A DNA stretch of 55,711 nt. Source: Bacillota bacterium (lineage in GTDB: Bacteria; Planctomycetota; UBA8108; UBA1146). Position numbers and translations under genes: made by a program. The stretch is taken from NCBI GenBank assembly GCA_003973385.1, contig QNYK01000044.1, positions 1 to 55,711 of the forward strand. Reading direction: 5' to 3'. The notes beneath the pieces were generated by a model. The model worked only from the letters and a program-made list of their open reading frames with translations, was not told where the DNA came from and did no database searches. Numbering within the stretch: the stretch's first letter is position 1; the number at the start of each line of letters is the position of its first letter. This document shows positions 26,914-33,590 of this stretch, one piece after another.

Positions 26914-28388
26914 ACTTTCCGTCCCTGCCGGTCTCCACTGCTGCGGGTGCTGGAGCGAGAGGAGTTCCTCGTTGCGGAGTTTCTGCTCCTTGAACGAGGT
27001 GATCTCGCTTCCCCGGAGGGGGGACCGGAAGTCTTTCTTCTCCTGCGCCTTTTGTTCGCACTGCTGTCGCCACCCGTGTCGACATCTCGCTGGCTGCTCT
27101 GGTGCCAATTCGAGTTCGCTGAGGGGCCAGCGGCGGGTCGTTTTCTCTTCTGATTTCTGCTACGGCCAGGTCTGCCACCCGAGGGACGGGTCTTGTTGTG
27201 GCCCGCCGAGGATTTCTTGCGGCCTGTCCTGCTCGGAATGAGCGCTTCCTCGAAGCCAGGAACGGACTGGATCTTCAGCGAGGCTCCGATCGATTTCTCG
27301 ATGGCCCGGATCATCTCTCCGTCGTCTTCGGTGATGAAGGTGAAAGCCTTTCCTTGACACTCCGACCGACCAGTACGCCCGATCCGGTGCGTGTAAGCCT
27401 CTGCAGTGTTGGGGATGTCGAGGTTGATGACATGAGAGATCTTTGCGACGTCGATGCCTCTGGCGGCAATGTCCGTAGCGACCAGGATGTCGAAGGTGTG
27501 CTGGCGAAAGCCCTTCATGGCCCGGTCGCGCTGGTTCTGAGACATATTGCCCTGAAGGGCGACGGCTCGGTGACCGTCCTTGACCAGCTTCTCTGCCAGT
27601 TGGCGTGCTCGGCGCTTGGTCCGTGTGAAGACGATGGCAGATTTGAAATCGTCCCTGCGAAGCAGATGGCGCAACATCTCGATCTTTCGTTTTTCCCTGA
27701 CCGGATAAAGCGCATGTTCAATCGTGCTGGCAGGTACCGAGTGGTCGATCTCAGTAATGAAGGGGTCGATCAGCATCTGCTCGGCCAGCCGGCGGATCTC
27801 GCGCGGCATCGTTGCGGCGAATAGCAGATTCTGGCGGCGACTGGGCAGTTGCGCGATGATGCGCTTGATATCGGGCAAGAAACCCATGTCAAACATGTGA
27901 TCTGCTTCATCGAGGATCAGGGTGTCGATCCGCGACAGATCGACAAATCCGCGACCGAGCAGATCGAGCAGCCTTCCCGGGCACGCACAGATCACATCGA
28001 GTTTGCGGGAAAGTTTCTGGATCTGTGGTTTCTCGGCGACGCCACCGTAGATGGTCATCGTGCGGACGCGGGTGTCCCGACTCAGTTTGCGAAACTCTTC
28101 GTCGATCTGGGTCACCAGTTCGCGAGTCGGGCCGACCACCAGCACTCTGGGCCCAGGCCTGTGGTCACGAAGCAGGTGCTCGATACAGGGGATCGCGAAC
28201 GCAGCGGTTTTTCCGGTTCCAGTCTGGGCCAGCCCCAGCACATCCCTGCCAGCGAGGGCTGCTGGGATGGCAGTGGCCTGAACCGGTCGTGGTTTCGAGT
28301 AGTTCGCCTTCTGGATCGCCGTAGCGAGGGGGGCGATCAGATCTAACTGGTTGAAATTCGAGATGGTAGCCGTATCTGTGCGAGACAA
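26910..28388 (-). CDS. DEAD-box ATP-dependent RNA helicase (RhlE/CsdA type)
   Basis: 492 aa from TTG 28388, which has AAGGAGAT seven bases upstream; a GTG at 28430 would put this ribosome site inside the coding region. The helicase motifs are in order: Q motif (FNQLDLIAPL, then RPVQATAIPAAL), I AQTGTGKT, Ia PTRELVTQ, Ib CPGRLLD, II DEAD, III AAT in place of SAT, IV AIVFTRTK, V VATDIAARGID, VI HRIGRTGR. A ~120-residue Arg/Lys/Ser-rich tail follows, as in RhlE-type enzymes that bind RNA. It acts in the cytoplasm in ribosome assembly or RNA turnover. Its stop overlaps the convergent gene's stop in a shared CTAG. The motif III change is unusual. Confidence 0.93.
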   Translation of the reverse strand: MSRTDTATISNFNQLDLIAPLATAIQKANYSKPRPVQATAIPAALAGRDVLGLAQTGTGKTAAFAIPCIEHLLRDHRPGPRVLVVGPTRELVTQIDEEFRKLSRDTRVRTMTIYGGVAEKPQIQKLSRKLDVICACPGRLLDLLGRGFVDLSRIDTLILDEADHMFDMGFLPDIKRIIAQLPSRRQNLLFAATMPREIRRLAEQMLIDPFITEIDHSVPASTIEHALYPVREKRKIEMLRHLLRRDDFKSAIVFTRTKRRARQLAEKLVKDGHRAVALQGNMSQNQRDRAMKGFRQHTFDILVATDIAARGIDVAKISHVINLDIPNTAEAYTHRIGRTGRSECQGKAFTFITEDDGEMIRAIEKSIGASLKIQSVPGFEEALIPSRTGRKKSSAGHNKTRPSGGRPGRSRNQKRKRPAAGPSANSNWHQSSQRDVDTGGDSSANKRRRRRKTSGPPSGEARSPRSRSRNSATRNSSRSSTRSSGDRQGRKV

Positions 28389-28652
28389 GGGAGATCTCCT
28401 TGCGATCCGCCTCCTCGCGGGAGGCGGCACTGGGGATCACCCTCACAACAGTGGAAGGCAACATTTTGATGATGGGCGAGACCCACTACTCGATAGTCGA
28501 CCAGGGGTCCTGTTGATCGCCGTGGGGCGTATCCCCACAGGTTCTGAGCCCAGTATAGCAACTTCGATCCCGGATGTTCTGTAACCTGGAGATTCTTTGT
28601 GCTTTTCTCGGCGACGCAGACACCTCTAGAATCGGTGCGAAGGGACTCCTAG

Positions 28653-29291
28653 ATGACTGATTCCTACCTTCCTCGAGCAGAATACGAGTTTTCCGAGCAT
28701 CCGATCGGCAGTGAGCAGGTCGACCCCGATCCGATCGTGCAATTCCGCATCTGGTTCGAGAAGGAAGCACGAAGCGGCGAGAGAGATGGGAACCGGATGG
28801 CGTTGGCCACTGCAGATGATGCCGGTCGCCCATCCGTCAGGATGGTACTTCTCAAGCAATTCGGTACCGATGGATTCCTGTTCTTTACCGACTACGGATC
28901 TCGAAAGGCGATCGAACTGGAGCAAAATCGCCATGCCGCGTTGCTCTTCCACTGGCCGCGGTTGCAGCGCCAGGTCCGGATCGAGGGTGCCGTGGATCGT
29001 GTGTCGAGGGAGATCTCCGAGCATTACTTCTCATTGAGGCCGCGCACCTCTCAGGCCGGTGCTTCAGTTTCGCGGCAGAGTGAACCGTTACTCGACCGCG
29101 ATCGCTTCGAGTCAGAGGTGCGAAATCTCGGGGGAGGGAGTGAGCCGATCCCCTGTCCCGAATCGTGGGGAGGGTATCGGTTGGTCGCCGAGCGCTTCGA
29201 GTTCTGGCAGGGGCAACCCGGTCGAACACACAATCGGATCGTCTATCTGCCCGGTGGTGATGGCTGGCAACGCTCGGAATTGCAGCCCTGA
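28653..29291 (+). CDS. pdxH: Pyridoxamine/pyridoxine 5'-phosphate oxidase
   Basis: 212 aa, close to the usual 210-230. It makes pyridoxal 5'-phosphate from PNP or PMP with FMN and oxygen. The family landmarks are present: DPIVQFRIWFEKE, NRMALATAD, RMVLLKQF (FMN phosphate site), FFTDYGSRKAIEL, ALLFHWPRLQRQVRIEG, YFSLRPRTSQAGASVSRQS, WGGYRLVAERFEFWQG and the C-terminal RTHNRIVY with the substrate-binding RxH. It starts at ATG 28653. It is divergent from the helicase gene and 61 bp upstream of tRNA-Arg, and appears monocistronic. It is cytosolic. Confidence 0.95.
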   Translation: MTDSYLPRAEYEFSEHPIGSEQVDPDPIVQFRIWFEKEARSGERDGNRMALATADDAGRPSVRMVLLKQFGTDGFLFFTDYGSRKAIELEQNRHAALLFHWPRLQRQVRIEGAVDRVSREISEHYFSLRPRTSQAGASVSRQSEPLLDRDRFESEVRNLGGGSEPIPCPESWGGYRLVAERFEFWQGQPGRTHNRIVYLPGGDGWQRSELQP

Positions 29292-29352
29292 AGCGTCTCT
29301 CCGGGTCGCTTTGCACTTCGGGGTCGTCTATGGCAATCTAGACGCTCCGGAT

Positions 29353-29429
29353 GCGCCCGTAGCTCAACCGGATAGAGCATCGGATTTCTAATCCGAAGGT
29401 TCCAGGTTCGAGTCCTGGCGGGCGTACCA
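29353..29429 (+). tRNA. tRNA-Arg (anticodon TCT)
   Basis: 77 nt including encoded CCA. The acceptor is GCGCCCG/CGGGCGT with discriminator A, the anticodon stem TCGGA/TCCGA encloses TTTCTAA (anticodon TCT, reads AGA), and the T loop is TTCGAGT. Unlike the tRNA-Pro in this window it encodes the 3' CCA. It lies just upstream of the candidate selenoprotein gene. Confidence 0.96.
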
Positions 29430-29461
29430 TATACTGAATCCAACCCGATGATTGGATCTCG

Positions 29462-30754
29462 ATGATGTTATCTGCACTGCTTCCCTGCAGTTTCTTGCTG
29501 TCTCTGGGTGCTCCTTCTCTCGTCGCTGGCGCCGATGCGGAGATCGTCTTCGCCCCTCCGGTGCGGCTGGAAGCCAACGGAGTGCCCATCGATGTGACGA
29601 TCGGCCATGCGGCTCCCTACGTCATCGATTTCGACGGCGATGGGGTGCGTGACCTGCTGGTGGGCGAGTTCGGCGATGTCGACTTTCCGGTCGAACGGTT
29701 GCCGAAGCGGTTGCAGGAAGCGGCGAAAAAATCGAGTTACTCCCAGGGGAAGTTGCGCATCTATCGAAACCACGGTTCCGACGAGGAGCCCCTCTTCAAG
29801 GATTTTGAGTACCTTCGTGCCGGGCGAGAAGACGCCTCGATGCCCACCACGTGATGCATCTGCTTCTGTCCACAGTTCGTGGACTACGACGCAGACGGCG
29901 ATCTCGACATCCTGTCCGGCTCCTACACCGGTGAACTCTATCTGTTCGAGCGCAACGCCGAGGGTGGTTTCGAGCAGGGACGCTATCTCCTCGACGCCAA
30001 AGGCGAAGACCTGAAGGCAAAATCCTCCTCGGTGACGGTCGAGGCGATCGATGTGGATGCGGATGATGATCTCGATCTGGTGCTGGGAGCTCGCATCGGT
30101 GCGGTGGAGGTGTTCGAGAATGTCGGCACCCGGTCCAGCCCCGCCTACGATGGGACCTCTCGTCCACTGCTGACCGCCGCTGGCGACAGGGTCAAGGGCA
30201 GCAACGCCCACCACGCGGACTGGGACGGCGACGGCCTGCTCGATCTGGTGCTCGGGAGCGAGTACGGGGGAGTCAACTGGTATCGCAACCTCGCCAGCAA
30301 CAACGCGCCAAAATACGCCGCCAGCGAGCCCCTGATCGAAAAGGGCGAGTTCAAGCAGCGCCAGGAAGTCGACGGCCCCGAGGGTGCGGGCTCACGCACC
30401 AAGGTGTTCGTGACCGACTGGAACCACGATGGGCTCCCCGATCTGCTGGTCGGGGATGTACAGTGGCTCTACTACACGCTCCCACCGCTGACCGCCGAGC
30501 AGGAAGCGGAGAAACTGGCGCTGACGCCGGCCTACGAGGCAGCGGAAGCGGTTCTCGACGAGGCCTACGAGTATCGCAATTCTTTCGTCGGAAAACCCGG
30601 TGGCATTCCGGATGATGCGAAGGCCCGTATCGATGAAGCCTCCAGGGTGTGGAGGCCGCTGGCCAGGAAGATGGCCAAGTTCGACCGCACCAAGTCCAAT
30701 ACCCACGGCTGGGTGTGGCTGTACCTGCAACAGCCGGCGGTCGAGGGGGAGTAG
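29462..30754 (+). CDS. FG-GAP/VCBS repeat protein with in-frame TGA, candidate selenoprotein
   Basis: One frame runs from ATG 29462 to the TAG ending at 30754, broken only by TGA at 29852-29854 (codon 131). Before it are a signal peptide (LLPCSFLLSLGAPSLVAG) and the first calcium loop (DFDGDGVRDLLVG). After it come DYDADGDLDILSGSY, DVDADDDLDLVLG, DWDGDGLLDLVLG and DWNHDGLPDLLVG, so both halves belong to one protein of 430 residues. The TGA context reads PTT-(TGA)-C-I-C-F-C-PQF. In the relatives I recall, this spot is PxxCCIGxxPQF, so TGA replaces a conserved Cys. A SECIS-like hairpin follows. Either Sec is inserted here or the gene carries a nonsense mutation. There is no frameshift. Confidence 0.7.
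29859..29895 (+). promoter_or_regulatory. Candidate bacterial SECIS hairpin
   Basis: Upper stem GTCCAC (29868-29873) pairs perfectly with GTGGAC (29879-29884) around the loop AGTTC. A lower stem TCTGC (29859-29863)/GCAGA (29891-29895) closes it across a 4x6 internal loop. The apical loop begins 20 bases after the TGA and has G as its second base. Both agree with the published bacterial SECIS rules (G in the first two loop bases, loop about 16-37 nt from UGA). Confidence 0.55.
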
Positions 30755-30770
30755 TATCCCTGCTTAGGCT

Positions 30771-31106
30771 TCACCCAGGGATCTGATCCCTCTCGATCAG
30801 TTCCTGAAACGCAGTCCCCGGTTTTATCAACTGTTCGGGCGTTCCCTCCTCGACGATTCTTGCCTCATCGAGCACCAGGATTCGATCGACATCGACGATG
30901 CTGGAGACGCGGTGGGTGATCACCAGGGTGGTCGCATCTTGCATCAACCCGGCGATGGTGTCGCGGATCTGGCGGTCGGAGGCGAGATCGAGGTGGGCTG
31001 TGGCCTCGTCGAGGATCAGGATCGTCGGGTTCCTCAGCAATGCCCGGGCGATGCCGACTCTTTGTCTCTGGCCCGCCGAGAGCTGTTCGCCCCGCTTGCT
31101 CCAGCT
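30771..31106 (-). pseudogene. C-terminal remnant of an ABC exporter ATPase
   Basis: About 110 codons in one frame encode only the end of an ABC nucleotide-binding domain: signature LSAGQRQRVGIARALL, Walker B ILILDEATAHLD, the H-loop VITHRVSS and a typical end (RILVLDEARIVEEGTPEQL). The Walker A, Q-loop and membrane domain are missing. In this frame a TGA lies just upstream (31109-31107), and the flavoprotein fragment occupies the adjoining DNA in another frame. No start is evident, so the piece is probably not expressed as an ABC protein. It is either a true deletion product or an assembly chimera. Confidence 0.8.
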
Positions 31107-31515
31107 TCACCTCGCCGCAGCCAGTCATCGGCAACGGACTCGTGGCGCGCGTGGCTTGCATCACCTCGACGCCAGATTCCCTGGCGCGCGCTCTGAGCCA
31201 TCGGTCGAGAGCAGGGCGGAGGAATCGCCAGCCGCGATGGGAGTCATCGAGATCCTCGATGTCGAGTGCGGAACTCGACCAGCAGCGACCATGGCGAGCG
31301 GGACCTGGAATGGCGCACTCGCCGACTGCGCGGGAGAGCCCCAGGCGGTCCAGGGTGGTGACAGCACCGGGAACCACCGTCTCCACCGGCAAGCCGCCCT
31401 CGCGTCGCTCTTCGCACACGAGCAGTACCTGGTGGCCGCTTTGTGCCAGCATCGTGGCAACGATCGAGCCGGTCGGTCCGCCACCGACCACCAACACTTC
31501 CCGTTCGGTGCTCAC
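31099..31515 (-). pseudogene. N-terminal fragment of an FAD-dependent oxidoreductase/monooxygenase
   Basis: GTG 31515 with a GAGGAGG ribosome site begins a Rossmann FAD domain: VLVVGGGPTGSIVATMLAQSGHQVLLVCEE, the dinucleotide-binding GxGxxG and ~140 residues resembling tryptophan-halogenase/geranylgeranyl-reductase-type flavoproteins (TTLDRLGLSRAVGE, RPALDRWLRARARESGVEV). It breaks off near residue 139. The frame continues as meaningless Arg/Pro-rich residues antisense to sense into the ABC remnant until 30865. The gene starts 12 bases after the arylsulfotransferase-like gene and was probably co-transcribed with it. The fragment lacks the substrate domain and should be inactive. Confidence 0.78.
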
Positions 31516-31527
31516 GCGCCTCCTCGT

Positions 31528-33465
31528 TCAGGGACAGATGCTGATCTCACAGGAGAGGGTGCCTGTCGGGGTCCCATCGGGGCCACAGGCAGGATAGGGA
31601 GCGGGCAAGCTCTGGCCACCGCCAAAGAGCAAAGCGAGCAGTGCGATCGCGTCACTGATGTCGTTCGATTCATCGTCATTGGTGTCGATGCTCAGCAGGC
31701 AATCGGCCCCCTGTCCCTGGAACAGATAGCCGAGGATCGTCACGACATCGGCGATGTTGATGGTCGAATCCAGATTGGCATCTCCACGAGTGAACTGAGG
31801 ATCGCCGCTGCTACTACAGGCTCCCAGATCGGGAGGAGCGGCAGGCGGACCATCCCAGGCACCAACGAAGCTGTCCCAGTCGGTGCAATCGACATCCCCA
31901 TCGAGATCGAAATCGCCGAAAAACGCCATGGCGCTGCTGTAGATCGCCTCCGTGCACGGGTCGGTGGAGCAAGGTCCGGTGAAGACGGCACTGAAGCAAT
32001 TGGCATCGAGAGTCGAGACGGTACCACTGTTATCGAAATCACCGAGCGTCGGGTAGAACTCGATGGGTGCGCCAGGAGTCAGATCGAGACCAAGAAGTTG
32101 GGGTGAAGAAGTGCCGTAACGTTGCGCACGAAAGACGGCATTGTCGCCAGCATTGGGATTGGATGGGACCGTTTGCCCCTGGTTGTAGGGTCCCCCCGGA
32201 CCGATGGGATTGACATAGCGCCACACCTCGTCGCCAGCGTCGGTCACCTCGATGAAATTGCCGTGGGCTCCTTCACAGAGGATGGTATTGCCGTTGGGGA
32301 GTCGCTGAACTCCACCCAGAATGCGTCCGTACAGGTCGGTGGGGACCGGGGCCATGTAGGTCCATTCCAGCGCAGCAGGTCCAAATGCGTTTCCTGGATT
32401 CAGCACATAATTTCCAGCAGCATCGATGGGAGGAATGAACTCGTCGGAGGAAGATGCATTTCCTCCCGGCCGATTGACACCGTTGTTGAAGACGATGACA
32501 TTTCCAGCTCCTGGCAGACCGGGAGCGATCCACTCGGCGCAGTGCTGGAAGTAGAAGACCTGGTCAGCGGCAGTACCCGCCTGATAGGAACGTGGATTTC
32601 CCCAGCGGTAGAGCAGGTCACCGCCTTGCCCGGAGTTCCCTCCACTGCTTCCAGCAGCCTCGGCGGTGGTGGTGCTATGGTCGATGATCCAGACCTCTGC
32701 AAAAGTCGGGACGCTGAGCAAGATCTGATCGAGTTCTGGGTTGTAATCGATGCTGTTGACATGAAGCCAATCGGCATTGTTGGCCCCGCCGCCGAAATTG
32801 ATGTCGATCTTCTCCGGGTGGTCTGCCACAACATCGTAATTGTCCCGAGTGGGATCGAACTCCTGGACGAGATGGTCCCAGGCGTGCCATTCCCAGACGA
32901 TATTTCCACCGACAGTGCCGGTAGGCTCGATCTCGATGATGTGATCGGGCCACAACTCGTTGTCGGAGAGTAGAGCGGGATCTCGCCCTGCGGCGAGCGC
33001 CTCTGCAACCGTCTTCAACTCCCAGGCGACCAGCAGCACATTTCCGTTGGGAAGTGGCTCCACATCATGATGATGTTGAACTTGTGTGCTGGAGTACTCG
33101 AACTGCCACAGCAAGGTGCCGTCCCAGGCGATTCGTTCGACACGGCCGCCGACCCCCCCCGCCGCCATCGGTGGGTTTCCCGGTATGCGCGCAGCTCTGA
33201 GGATGTCGCCGCCGTCGAGAAGGTATGCGGAGTTGCCGGGGTTGAAATTGCTGGGCCAGTTGTGCACGACCCGCCCGATCCCATCGACGAGATAGGTGGT
33301 GGTTGAGCGACCAGGGGCGAAGAAGGTGTAGCCGCCGTAAGTGGCGACCTGGTCATGGAACCAACCGACCGTCTGGTCTCCCTCGTCAGCGCAGAGGAGC
33401 AGTGGAAATCCCACCAACAGGATGGCGAGGAATCGTCTCATGAGGATCATCACCACACCTTTCAT
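31528..33465 (-). CDS. Arylsulfotransferase (ASST)-like secreted protein with dockerin-like C-terminus
   Basis: 645 aa. A signal peptide covers ~1-26 (MRRFLAILLVGFPLLLC). Residues ~30-470 look like the arylsulfotransferase propeller family: TYLVDGIGRVVHNWP, GRVERIAWDGTLLWQFEYSS, HHHDVEPLPNGNVLLVAWE, HVNSIDYNPELDQILLSV, QRLPNGNTILCEGAHGNFIEV. These enzymes move sulfate between phenolic compounds; the catalytic His cannot be assigned safely by eye. A dockerin/EF-like DFDLDGDVDCTDWDSF stretch and then the standard module (RGDANLDSTINIAD, DTNDDESNDISDA, PYPACGPD, C near the end) follow. It has two module-like regions, more than the others. A role in handling sulfated or aromatic organics is inferred. 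Confidence 0.82.
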   Translation of the reverse strand: MKGVVMILMRRFLAILLVGFPLLLCADEGDQTVGWFHDQVATYGGYTFFAPGRSTTTYLVDGIGRVVHNWPSNFNPGNSAYLLDGGDILRAARIPGNPPMAAGGVGGRVERIAWDGTLLWQFEYSSTQVQHHHDVEPLPNGNVLLVAWELKTVAEALAAGRDPALLSDNELWPDHIIEIEPTGTVGGNIVWEWHAWDHLVQEFDPTRDNYDVVADHPEKIDINFGGGANNADWLHVNSIDYNPELDQILLSVPTFAEVWIIDHSTTTAEAAGSSGGNSGQGGDLLYRWGNPRSYQAGTAADQVFYFQHCAEWIAPGLPGAGNVIVFNNGVNRPGGNASSSDEFIPPIDAAGNYVLNPGNAFGPAALEWTYMAPVPTDLYGRILGGVQRLPNGNTILCEGAHGNFIEVTDAGDEVWRYVNPIGPGGPYNQGQTVPSNPNAGDNAVFRAQRYGTSSPQLLGLDLTPGAPIEFYPTLGDFDNSGTVSTLDANCFSAVFTGPCSTDPCTEAIYSSAMAFFGDFDLDGDVDCTDWDSFVGAWDGPPAAPPDLGACSSSGDPQFTRGDANLDSTINIADVVTILGYLFQGQGADCLLSIDTNDDESNDISDAIALLALLFGGGQSLPAPYPACGPDGTPTGTLSCEISICP

Positions 33466-33590
33466 GCCCTGAAGATTGCCGATCCAACCATCGATTGTAC
33501 CGGGTGCGGTCGTAACCCCACAGATCCTGATCGGTTGTGCAATAACACGTCCGAGGAGGCCAGATGTTGCCGATCAGCGCTGTCGGTGCC

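Noticed and set aside
26002-27108. Long minus-strand ORF (~368 codons) through the calcium-repeat gene
   Set aside because: It is an antisense shadow created by 57-bp periodicity; its translation is Ile/Arg/Asp-rich repeats with no signal, motif or ribosome site.
29846-29884. Frameshift splitting the FG-GAP gene into two ORFs
   Set aside because: Both halves are in the same reading frame (frame remainder checked), separated only by one TGA, so an indel is not the explanation. The GTG at 29879 is internal to the conserved PQFVDYD segment, not a new start.
30756-30782. ATCCCTG/CAGGGAT hairpin as a terminator between convergent genes
   Set aside because: A 7-bp stem with a 13-base loop and no T-run, partly inside the ABC remnant; too weak to claim.
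31040-32106. 402-codon plus-strand ORF
   Set aside because: It runs antisense across three recognisable minus-strand coding pieces and has no motif of its own.
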